64,000 nucleotides of DNA from positions 9,672,001-9,736,000 of the forward strand of contig OZ176051.1 of the NCBI GenBank assembly GCA_964247055.1. The letters are read 5' to 3'. Both the position numbers and the translations under genes were made by a program. This document shows, piece by piece, positions 12,401 to 21,885 of the stretch. The notes beneath the pieces were generated by a model. That model had not been told where the DNA came from. It saw nothing but the letters and a program-made list of their open reading frames with translations, and did no database searches. The DNA comes from Paragordius varius. Lineage: Eukaryota; Nematomorpha. Every line of letters starts with the position of its first letter. The stretch's first letter is position 1.

Positions 12401-13477
12401 ATTTTTAAGTTCAAAAAACACCTAAATCACAGCTTATTTCGATAGAAGAGGTTGATATCTAAAAATCCCTAATTGTGCAGCCATAATAATATACCATGCA
12501 ACAGTATAATAATATTTTCTCAGTCAATAAATTTTTCCAATCAATAAAAGACTTTTTTATTTAACAAACAATTAATGGAATATTTAAAAGTATTTTATTG
12601 TTTATACTCCAACAAAAATCATAAATGTCTTTTTTAAGTGATCATATGCATTTCTTTTTTCATGTTATATTTTATTAATATTCTCAATGAAAAAAATATG
12701 TGTTAGCTAAATTAACCAACGAGATAAATATTTTTTGGTTTTTCATTTTTTTATTACAGTACCTTAGTAGGTAAATTATTTCATTTATTTAGAAGCACAT
12801 AATGTATTTTAAGGATATTTTTGGATCTATTTAATTTTGGATATGTAAATAGAATATTCAAGATTGTACACTAGTAGCAATTACAAAAATTGTATTTATA
12901 TCCATTTAATGCTCATTAGAAAACGTTATATACCAAAGCCTGTTAATAATTTAATCTTTCCAAATAAAAATTATAAAAAAATCCAAAGAAGAATTTTATA
13001 TTAAATAATTATTATAATTCATCCAAGATATGCCTGTATAAAATTATATTGTAATATTTGGCCAAATAAAATTATTTCGTTAAATCAGATAATTATATAT
13101 CTCCTAAAAATAATATAACCAACCTTATAATCTTTAGAAGTTTTATTTGCAACAGTTGAACTTCGGTTTCTTGTTGAGGGTGATGAATTATTATCGGGTA
13201 TTTTCATTATCTGTTATTAATAACAATTATATTTTAAAAAAAATATAAATTATTTTAGCATTTGCACAACCTGTCCGGGAAAAAGAGTTCTTGAAATTAA
13301 TTTATTGTATTTTAATAACTGTGATGGAAGAATATTATATTTGAGAGATATGCTTTCTATTGTATCATTGTTTTTAACCTAGAAAATAACGCGTTAATAT
13401 ACTATATAGCTAGATTTTTCATTATCTGTATCAGATTCCATATTCATAAATTTTAACGATATAATATCAGTGGACAT
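5657..13477 (-). CDS. OXR1-like: OXR1/NCOA7-family protein: LysM plus TLDc
   Basis: Seen: 14 exons, 13477-13403, 13378-13271, 13210-13124, 12267-12192, 11672-11512, 11376-11015, 10940-10441, 9897-9684, 9403-9280, 8928-8824, 8503-8342, 7713-7618, 6184-6111 and 5897-5657. All have GT-AG introns and compatible phases, giving 794 residues. Residues about 22-66 form a LysM (VKNNDTIESISLKYNILPSQ...NKL...LFPGQ). Residues 179-192 (GTLLFAPNMIMFDC) match the family's VTPNNIMFDP core. A FWYCMSEL segment near 522 resembles EYWFAVPQ of OXR1. TLDc fills about 594-762 (IGYNWILVYST, IFGALAS, FFGTGES, HWTGDNN, IDADFNHG, EIW). Family: protects mitochondria and neurons from oxidative damage and regulates V-ATPase through TLDc. 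The acidic Ser/Thr-rich middle is poorly conserved. The first intron is only 24 nt. Exon 6-7 ends rest on phase and splice consensus, without homology support. A second TLDc cassette lies downstream at 174-3191. Confidence 0.9.
6278..7253 (-). mobile_element. Harbinger-like non-autonomous element in an OXR1-like intron
   Basis: This is an inverted and diverged copy of the 16637-17759 element. The left end ACTAAACAACAAATTCTGAC and the right end AAAATTTATTGTTTGGAG are degenerate forms of its CACTAGACAACAAATTTT termini, and internal blocks (ATGCGCAC, the stretch with GCGCTCTTCC) also match. It lies in the 1,433-nt intron between the last TLDc exons, which explains most of that intron's length. 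No transposase was recognised. Confidence 0.6.
9404..9434. repeat. (TA)n microsatellite at a splice acceptor
   Basis: A pure AT dinucleotide run ends in the AG acceptor of the OXR1-like exon 9403-9280 (minus strand). Length changes here would alter the pyrimidine-poor acceptor context of that exon. Confidence 0.85.
10067..10252. mobile_element. Palindromic mariner-type MITE, second copy
   Basis: This 186-bp inverted repeat belongs to the same family as 3341-3536 (TTGCTAGAAAGT...TAATTATTGCCAAATAGCAT and its inverse). It has CAGT...ACTG ends and TA on both sides (10065-10066, 10253-10254). It sits in the intron between OXR1-like exons 10940-10441 and 9897-9684. Flanking DNA does not match that of the other copy, so the two insertions look independent. 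Confidence 0.85.
11874..12157. mobile_element. pogo/Tigger-like MITE
   Basis: This 284-bp element has inverted repeats of about 90 bp. It begins CAGTAAAAACCGGATTATAC and ends with the inverse form (CCGTATAATTACAATTTTTACTG), flanked by TA. The CAGTxxAAxCCxxxTTATxCGGA pattern resembles pogo/Tigger ends. It lies in the OXR1-like intron 11673-12191. No coding capacity. Confidence 0.8.
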
Positions 13478-13893
13478 TTGGAAGAAATAAATTCATAGGC
13501 GAACTAGATATAAGAACATATGAAATACCATGAATACATTATCCAGGGCGCAAAATATATATATTTACCTTGTTTGGAAACAATATCGCGACTCTTTTAG
13601 TACTTTAAAATCAATTTAAAATGAGGAAACTGCCTATTAAATTATTAAAGAATGTCAAAAACCTTATCCTTTTATTTTCACTAGCTTTTCACTTTGTCTT
13701 AGTTTACATTTAAGGGTAGTTTATACCCCAAAAAATTTTAAAATTTAATTATCCCAAATTGTTCTAGTGTAATAGAAAAAAAGCTTAAATTTTTTACAGT
13801 TTCCTGACTTCAAAAAATAGGGACAGCTTTTATTAAAAGAAACAAATATTTAATATAAAAACATCAAGGTTTGGCTGGTTAAATGTAGCTTAA

Positions 13894-14465
13894 CACTTCG
13901 ATTCAAATTGGATTATCTAAATACCCCAGACTAAATTTGAGTTAGGATTTTAAAAACTAGTTAAGAAACGGTCCCAATTTAAATTTATGCTTCTATCCAT
14001 AAAAATTATATAAATATGCCAAAATATCTAAATAAAATTTTGTTTTAAAAAAAAGTTCCATGTCAAACTACTTCGACGCTATTTATATTTCACAAAATTT
14101 TTGGAAAATATCGTCTTCATTTAATTTTAAGGGTAAAATTAAAGTTTTTTATTTAAATTACATCTAGCAATGATAGAAATAGAAAAAGCTGTTTATTTCG
14201 TATTATTTTTTAATTTTACCATTGCACGCATGCCACGTTGACTAAATTTTTACCTTTCGGTTTTAGCTTAAAATAAGTAATATCAAGTATTTTTGAATAA
14301 ACTTTTTTATATATTTTGGTTTATTAATGTTATATAAGTGCAAGATTTTGCCATGGTTTCGATTCCTTCCATATTTTTTAAAGGATTTAATTTTAAACAG
14401 GCCTAGGGTTTTTAACTACCCTAATTTGAATCGAAGGACTAAAATGAATGTGTTGTATCCAAGTG
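13894..14465 (+). mobile_element. TTAA-1 family MITE
   Basis: This 572-bp element lies between TTAA tetranucleotides (13890-13893, 14466-14469). Its left end is CACTTCGATTCAAATTGG and its right end is GAATGTGTTGTATCCAAGTG. Just inside each end sits a GGGGTATnnnATACCCC-like palindrome, decayed in this copy. The internal hallmark is CATGTCAAACTACTTCGACG. At least six further copies occur in the window. Confidence 0.8.
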
Positions 14466-14524
14466 TTAAAGTAATTATTTATATTTTATAAATATAATAT
14501 AACACTGTGCAAAAAATAAGCTGA

Positions 14525-14527
<3 letters not shown>

Positions 14528-14561
<34 letters not shown>
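14528..14561. repeat. (AT)n microsatellite
   Basis: A dinucleotide AT run between two TTAA-1 copies. Nothing else is seen in the spacer. Confidence 0.85.
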
Positions 14562-14566
<5 letters not shown>

Positions 14567-14619
14567 TATAATAGGAAAATGCATCATTAATGCCTTTGGT
14601 TTTGGGCCTTGTGAGTGAT

Positions 14620-15060
14620 TTAATACTTCTAGTTAAATTAGGGTATCAAGCTATTTTCAAGTAGTATTTTTAAAAACTACTGAAAGAAACTTTTAAATTT
14701 TAAATTCATGCTTTATGCTAAAAAAATTTATATATATTCCGAATTATCAAAATAAAATTTAGTTTTCGTAAAAAGGTTCCGTATCGAATTTGCGCCATTT
14801 TTATTTGTCATTTTCAAAAAATATCGTGTTTATTTGATTGTAAGCCTAAAAAATTTTTATTTTTCCATTCAACATTGATATAATCAGAGTTTTTTTTGAA
14901 TTTGTATTTACTTTATGCACACATATCATGTTGGCCAATTTTTCCCTTAGGTGTACCTCTAAATAAGTAATATCAAGTATCTTTGAATAAATTGTGCTTT
15001 ATATTTCGGTATATTAATGTTATAAAAGTGCAAATTTTTGCCATGATTCCCATTCCTTCC
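14620..15060 (+). repeat. Degenerate TTAA-1 copy
   Basis: It matches TTAA-1 in order (TTAATACTTCTAGTTAAATT, GGGTATC, the AAGGTTCCGTATCGAATTTG block, the GTAATATCAAGTATCTTTGA block) but is heavily diverged, and the right end is not recognisable. It is therefore older than most copies here. Confidence 0.55.
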
Positions 15061-16059
15061 ATTTATATGCGTTGTTATGCCGTTTCCAAAAGGCCTCAAA
15101 ACACTATAAAGTACGCTTAAAATAAATTTTACAGTTAAATTTTTGAAAGTATGCATTTTTTAAAAAAATTTATATAATTAAAATCTAGCATGTATTTAAT
15201 TTAATTTAATAGAGAAGTGTGCATTTTTGTTTTCATTTAAAAAGGCTGGCCGATTTTAGAAGAAAGAAAAAATTGGGACCGGATCCCACATAAAAAATAA
15301 ATTTTTTAAAATATTAATTTGCTTTTTATATGTAGAATTTTAGTTAAATTTTTTGGGATGAAGCATTTAGCTTTCAACAAAAAAATTATTAAAAAAATGT
15401 GCTCGAATTTTGTCATTTTCTGATATGGACTTACACAAAAGCGTCCACTGTATTATATAACTCGTAAGGGGTAAAACCAAAAGCCTGTAACATTTCTATA
15501 TGGAATATATATTTCATCTTGATATTTTTTCTGTACACTATATATATTATATTTTTGAAATAAAGCATTTAGCTTTTAACAAAAACTGTATAACCAACTT
15601 AATGAGTTTTATTTGACGATAGCAAGCAATTACCACAAATGTAAATTATATAATATAAATTTTAAAACTAAAAGCCCAAAGAGAATCTTAGTACAACATC
15701 TATTAGTTATATATATATTATCAAGATTTTTTATACTTTTCCATTTTGGGTGAATTAATTTCTATATGTTTCTGTTGGATATTTTTTACTTGCCTATATG
15801 TATTCGTATAAGAATTTAAAAGAATAGGTATGAAGTGCATTTGGAAGAGTGTGGCGAAACCGCATCGATTTCTCTAAGGCCATTTGTTATCATTGTAAAT
15901 ACTAATAATGCGTCATCATTTGTTTGATTTGAAATCAAGAGTATAAATTAATCATTTTTTATAAAAATTATAGGATGATTTATTTATGTGAGAAATTATA
16001 AAATATTGTAATTTACAATTAACACGTAAAATGATTAAAAAACCTTTATATTTGATATT
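15061..16059. other. AT-rich stretch without recognised genes
   Basis: I found no supported exon, RNA gene or intact repeat. A short open segment near 15840-15905 spells CYHCKY in one frame but has no usable context. Confidence 0.5.
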
Positions 16060-16260
16060 TTTGAGAAACAATGAAACGGTCGAAATTTAATTTTATATTT
16101 CCACCCTAATAAAAATTATATAAAAAAGCGGAAATTCAATATCAAATTAACTCGACGCCATTTTAATTTTTAAACATTTTTGCAAAATTTCGTGATAGTT
16201 TAAAAAGCTCAAATTAAAGGTTTTTTTTTAATTTATATCATATCTCACATTGTTAATAGT
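16060..16260 (+). repeat. Internal fragment of TTAA-1
   Basis: The blocks AATGAAACGGTCGAAATTTA, AACTCGACGCCATTTTAAT and the CATATCTCACATTGTTAATA region follow the TTAA-1 interior. Both ends are missing. Confidence 0.5.
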
Positions 16261-16636
16261 AAAAGTCAAATTTTCAAACAAACGGGGCTAAAAATTGGAC
16301 AAATTCAAAAAAGACTCTATTACCCGAAGCATTAGCCAAAAAACAACTAAGTAGGTCTACTCTAGACATTCAAAAAACTATTGGGTAATGAATGGAACAT
16401 CTATTTAGGAATTCTACCTACATTTTTTTAAACGGTTACAATGGGCTATTAATCGGAGATTTAAATTGTCAATAATAGTTTGAAAGTTGTTGTTTTAATA
16501 CCAAACATCATTTCCCTCAATTATAAAACTTATATTTTTCACGGTAGCAAATATTGAGAGCTAAGGACACCATTAACTTGATTATTTAAAAATTATTCAA
16601 TTTTCTGACTGAATGCAATCTATCTCATGTTAATTA

Positions 16637-17759
16637 CACTAGACAACAAATTTTAACTTTTTTTAACTGCCATTCTTGTAAATTTAAAATTTATTTCATT
16701 AAAGTACATAATTAGTATATCCGAAATAAAAATTGGTCTTACATGGAAGAATTTTTTTATATAAGAGTTTATCGATAATTTTTGGCCCCGATTTAACATT
16801 AAACTCGAAATTTCGAAAATTCAAAGTTTTAGATATGAAGCCATGTATTTTATATCATTCGAAAGAGCGCAAAAAACTGCATCTTTTAAATGGTAGTAAG
16901 TCATTTAAATCCATCGGATGTAAAAGTTATTTGGATTTAAATATTCAAAATTTTTAATCCTTAAATAAGTCAGGAATTTTTACAGACAAACTAATTTGAA
17001 AATCATATAAATTATTTTAATATAATTATTAGGGTTATATTAGTATTTAATTTAAAAAAAATGTTTGGAAAAGCTTTTGGTTTGATTTTTAATAAAAATT
17101 ATTATTATCATAAATATTTTACCTAGTGGATACTAAAATGCATAGTTATAACTGTAAATTTATTACATAATGGCTATAATAGATTAAAAATACATTTAAC
17201 TTTGTTTTTATCTTTAAATTTTCGAAATTATCAGCCTTGTAAAGAAAATAAATTAATATTGATGAGATGGTAATTTTTAAAAAACAAAAAACTTAAAAAT
17301 GGCTGTTTTGAGTGACATAAAAGCAATAAAAAATGTTTAATCAAAAAAAACTTTCTTGTGTTATCTTTTTTGGACATTCATCTCCATCTAAACAAAATTT
17401 GAGCTATTTTCATCCATTAGTTTTAAAAATATAATAATTAAAAGAAATGCTCTCGCTTCGCGCGTTTGTCGCTCTTTGTGTCCAATATTAACTGTCGATG
17501 TAATACATATTAGTATACATTTTATGGAGTTTTTAATACTCTTTCGAATGATATATTACAAATGGGCATTACTTGTATATTTTCAAAGAAAAACATTTTT
17601 TAGTAAAATTTTGATAAAGAGGGCGCATAATCAAAAAAGTCAATTTATACAGAATTCTTCCAACGAGTTATAATTTTTATTTCAGATTTACTGTTAATAT
17701 GATATTAAATATAAAAAAATGCAAAAAACTCGAATGGCAGAAAAATTTGTTGTCTAGTG
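16637..17759. mobile_element. Harbinger-like non-autonomous element, 1.1 kb
   Basis: It has inverted ends CACTAGACAACAAATTTT...AAAATTTGTTGTCTAGTG, flanked by TTA at 16634-16636 and 17760-17762. A 3-bp TTA/TAA target duplication is typical of PIF/Harbinger. Two short open frames inside (16733-16957, 17476-17673) show no recognisable transposase, so I regard it as non-autonomous. Relatives lie at 6278-7253 and 802-877. Confidence 0.7.
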
Positions 17760-18516
17760 TTATCTACATTTTGTATCCATAATATATATTCTGTATATTT
17801 GCCATTTAAAACTTTATTACCTTTGAGTAGGATTTAGATCTCAGAAAGATGGAAAATTTACAAATTAAAAATGTAGTTTCTTAGTTTTTTGGGCCCATAT
17901 TTTTAATTATTTGATCATTCATCACATTTTCCCCACTTTTCTAAAAATTTTTAATTCAAATACAGCAGTCGAATAAGTGTATATGGTTATTTAAATTAAC
18001 ACTTGGGTAAAACGGATTCATTTTAGTCCCTCGATTCAAATTGGGGTAGTTAGATATGTTTAAATATAAATATTACAAAAATATGTAATATATTAATGGC
18101 AAAAGTTTGCACTTATATAACATTAATGAACCGAAATATAATAAATATTCATTCAAAAATATTTGATATTACATCTTTAGGGGTAAAACTGCAAGGTAAA
18201 AATTTAGCCAAGATGACATTTGTGTATGAGCCAAATACAAATATAATGCAAAATATACCACTTTTTCTGTTTACTGTATATTTATATTATCAAAAATTTA
18301 TTTCATTAACTGGGTATAATATAATTTGGTGAAGAATACAAAAACAAGAGCTCTATAATATTAACCATATCATATTCATTAGTAAAAGAAGTGTGGGGGA
18401 AGGGCGTTGGAAATCTTAAGTAAAAAAATAAAAATCTTAAAATATTGTTAAAGGGGAATGGTAATATTTTTTTTTTAGCAAAATATATATTAATTTTTGA
18501 TAAAATTTTTATTTAA

Positions 18517-19093
18517 CACCTAGATTCAAATTGGGGTATCTAAATATACCCCAAACTAAATTTGAGTTAGGATTTTTAAAAAACTAATTAAGAAACGGTT
18601 CCAATTTAAATTTATGCTTCTATCCTAATAAAAATTATATAAATATGCCAAAATATCTAAATAAAATTTTGTTTTGAAAAAAAAAGGTTCCATGTCAAAC
18701 TACTTCGACGCCATTTATTTTTTACAAAATATTTGCATAATGTCGTCTTCATTTAGTTTTAAGGGTAAAATAAAATCTAATTTTTTATTTAAGTCACATT
18801 TAACATTGAGAGAAATAAAAAGAGCGATTTATTTTGTATTATTTTTCAATTTTACCATAGCACACATGTCACGTTGACTAAATTTTTACCTTTCGGTTTT
18901 TGCTTAAAATAAGTAATATCAAGTATTGAGTACGTTATATATTTCAGTTTCTTAATGTTATATAAGTGCAAAAATTTGGGATGGTTTAGATTTTTTCCAT
19001 ATTTTTTAAAAAATTTAATTTTAAACAGGCCTGGGGTATCCAACTACTCCAATTAGAGTCGAAGGACTAAAATTAATGTGTTGTATCCAAGTG
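18517..19093 (+). mobile_element. TTAA-1 MITE inserted in the Tc1-type element
   Basis: The ends are CACCTAGATTCAAATTGGGG and GTTGTATCCAAGTG, with TTAA at 18513-18516 and 19094-19097. The palindrome GGGGTATCTAAATATACCCC is preserved near the left end. This is the third layer of a nest: TTAA-1 within Tc1-type within TTAA-1. Confidence 0.85.
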
Positions 19094-19559
19094 TTAATAA
19101 CCACCTAAATATAGATTTTTATGTATAGGTAAAAAAACATTTATATATTTAATAAAATATCACAAATAAAACAATCATATAACGGACAAAATACAAGGAT
19201 GTAATCGATTGTGTATATATATATAAGGGAAAACATAGGAAATGAATATGGAATTATATAGCGTTTATAAAAAAATATTATCGAACTTAATGCGTTTATC
19301 CTAAAATGCTCTGTTTGGGAAATTTAAAATACAATCAAATATATGCCAGTTTACCACTATTTAACCCTATTGAATGTTTTTTTCTAAAATAATTGTTTTG
19401 AAAAAGCATATATCTGGAAATTATTTTTATATCGGATTGTGTGATCAAAGAAAAATGAAATCGTCTCTGATACTTAGATAAAATTATGGTTAAAATTTTA
19501 TTCTCCAACCTTAGTTTTTTTAAAGCAACAATAATTAAAATTCTTTTTAAAATTGAAGA

Positions 19560-20450
19560 GATTTTAGTTTTCTTTCGTCGCACAATCTTTTGATTCTGCA
19601 ATATTGTTTCTAGAATATAGTGCATCTTTTTTTTCATAATAAAATTTTAATTCGTGAAAAAAACATTCGATAGGATTGAGCTGGGGCGAATAAGGTGGTA
19701 AATATATAAGCTTGTTTCTTAAATTACCCAAAATAGAAACATTTATGAATGGGTGCGTTGTCGCATATGACAAACGCATCCTGTGGTAACATGGCCAAAA
19801 ACTCCTCCAAAAATGGCTTAAAAGTCTCGCCATTGAACGCTCCCTGTTTGATGCTATAATTAACAACACCCTGTATGCCAATCATACACAACAAAGAGAC
19901 GTTTTTACCTATAATACAATAAACATATACCTTTATTAAAGCCCTTTACGATAGGTGCCTGTCCTGACGGTGCCCGACGGAATATATTTTTTGCTATCAA
20001 TGAAAACCCTGATTCATCTAAATAATAGATTTTGTCTAAGGGTATACCCTTCACAAGAGAGGCATACTCTAAATCGTTTCTGAATAACCAGCGAGGAATT
20101 GCGCTGTTGAGATTCCATATACACCTTTTGCACGTGTAGTATATTATTTTAAATATTTTATATAAGGTTTTTTTGGATAAATTATTCTGTAGGTAATTTA
20201 TTCAGAATCTCATCAGTCAATTCACAATCATTATCGAGGATTGTTTTGACCTGCTTGACTAGACCTTCATTGCATTTCGTTTTCCTAACCTTTTTCAATG
20301 GCTCTTTCTTTATTCCCAGATTTTCGTCTCATAGCATTTATGGAACTTATAGACATGTCTAAATCATCTACAAAATGACGAAACGATAATTCATGATTTC
20401 TTCCCGAAAATTTTGTAGGCCTTAGACTTTTTTTCATCTGACCAAAAATG
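19560..20450 (-). pseudogene. Tc1/IS630-family transposase (DDE), broken
   Basis: Seen on the minus strand: YYLDESGFSLIAKNIFRRAP at about 20020-19960 (first catalytic D), DNAPIHK at 19762-19742 (second D), and LIYLPPYSPQLNPIECFFHE at about 19715-19655 (final E in LNPIE). These are the three signature blocks of the IS630-Tc1-mariner superfamily. A 22-nt GT-AG intron (19930-19909) joins GFNK to GKNVSLLCMIGIQGV in frame, in the style of the host genes. A frameshift separates DNAPIHK from the YLPPYSP block, and the N-terminal DNA-binding part beyond about 20170 lies in several frames. Role: cut-and-paste transposition at TA. It is inactive as it stands, unless other copies are intact elsewhere. 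Confidence 0.8.
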
Positions 20451-20544
20451 ATATACTAAAATTAACAAAAACGGTACTTTTCTTTTTTCCTCTACGGTTA
20501 AATGAAGTTGTCATATTTTCATTCCCGATTTCATTATTAAAGTC

Positions 20545-20800
20545 TAAATGAAAAAAAAACCATCGTTGCCAGGTACAATATTTTGTGTGGGTCTTATATC
20601 TTCGTCAACATAATCTGAATCTAACATTATAAAGGAAAAAACCATCAAGGACACCAAGACAAGTCTCTAATATCAATTCCTTTCCGTCTCATTATCACCT
20701 AAAGTCTAAATGAAAAAAACCATCGTTGCCAGGCACAATAGTTTGTGTCTGTTTTATACCAGCGTCAACATATTCTATATCTAAAATTATAAAGGAAAAA
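20545..20800. repeat. Tandem duplication inside the Tc1-type element
   Basis: The block AAAGTCTAAATGAAAAAAA..CCATCGTTGCCAGG..ATTATAAAGGAAAAA occurs twice, starting near 20542 and 20700, about 158 bases apart and slightly diverged. Confidence 0.75.
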
Positions 20801-21885
20801 AATACCGCAATACCAGGGTTACATCCTAATGAAATTGGAAAGTGATTATTTAATATAGCATCTATCGCTAATATCCCTTTTAAAATCGTTTCCATATCAA
20901 AATAAAAAAAATTATAATTCAGATAAAAATTACGATTTTCCCAACCCTATATAAAATAATTTTTAAGTGAAGGGTTAGTTGTTACTGTATTTTAATTTAT
21001 TAACAAAGATTTCCGACGCCCTTCCCCAACACTTCTACTCTTTTAATGAATATGATATGGTTAATACCACAGAGCTCTTGTTTTTCTATTCTTTACCAAA
21101 TATTTATACCCATAAAACGAAAAAAAGTAAATTTTTGACATAAAGTATACATGACTGTATATCAATGTTAGATGTTATTTTAATAGAAAAGTAAACTTAA
21201 TTTTAGGCTTAGAATCAAAACACGATATTTTGCTAAAATGTTGCAAAATGAAAATGGCGTCCAAGCAGTTTGATGCGGAACTTTTTTTTCCCAAAACTTC
21301 ATTTTATTTAGTTTTGGCTTATTTATATAATTTTCATTAGGATAAAAGCAAAAATTTAAATTAAAACCGTTTCTTTTATTAGCTCTTTAGAATATCAATT
21401 TGAATTTTGTCTGGGGTATTAAGATACCCCAATTTGAATAAGTGTTAACTCTATAGAGATATGAATTGACCAGCAAAGATTTAAAATATATTTATTCTAA
21501 AATCCACTGTTTTTATCATTCTTTTGGAGCTATAACATTTGAAATAGAAGTTAAATTACTGTAAAATATATATTTTATTTACAGGAGAACAATGTTTGAT
21601 GCTTTTTAAAGTTTATTTACATTTTTAAGCTGTGGGATATAAAACTACCCCAAAATGTCTTCGATAAAAAGCATAAATATAATATAAATTGTTACCAAAA
21701 ATTAAATTATGGCCAAAAAGTTTTCAAAGATGATTAATTTTTTAGTCATGAACCTAAAAAGCTTACCAATGCCATATCATTACTTTTTAAGATTTTAATT
21801 TAAAAATCCAGATAATAAATTGTGAATAAATTACTTCAGACATCGAAGCATCTACAAATCACAAAAATTCTACGCGTTTTCTCCA

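Larger units (their letters stand above)
18274..21157 (-). mobile_element. Tc1/IS630-type DNA transposon, about 2.9 kb
   Basis: The inverted terminal repeats exceed 130 bp: 18274-18415 against 20995-21157, sharing AAAAACAAGAGCTCT and GAAGGGCGT near their inner edges. TA lies on both sides (18272-18273, 21158-21159), with outer ends CTGTATAT and CATGACTG (inverse CAGTCATG). Inside are a minus-strand transposase relic (19560-20450), a TTAA-1 MITE inserted at 18517-19093, and a local tandem duplication at 20545-20800. The TIR arms are still very similar, so the insertion is not ancient. Confidence 0.8.
18000..21444 (-). mobile_element. TTAA-1 MITE (reverse) split by a Tc1-type insertion
   Basis: The outer element runs from CACTTGGGTAAAACGGATTC (preceded by TTAA 17996-17999) to GAATAAGTG (followed by TTAA 21445-21448). 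Its two halves, 18000-18271 and 21160-21444, are contiguous when compared with the uninterrupted reverse copy at 55030-55590. The insertion point is the TA flanking the Tc1 element at 18274-21157. Confidence 0.8.

Noticed and set aside
1-13477. Duplication of the TLDc exons as an assembly error
   Set aside because: The copies differ in most exons and carry different insertions, so they are two real loci; only the near-identical last 900 bases deserve a coverage check.
15825-15905. Short segment with a CYHC motif, reminiscent of a BED or C2H2 finger
   Set aside because: Fewer than 25 codons between stops, no second half of a finger and no splice partners.
16733-16957. Open frames of 74 and 65 codons inside the Harbinger-like element (also 17476-17673)
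   Set aside because: No transposase or Myb-like motif, and not conserved as frames in the 6278-7253 relative.
18096-18332. Open frames inside TTAA-1 copies (also 18674-18877, 55745-55963)
   Set aside because: They vary between copies and run through MITE sequence; coding is unlikely.
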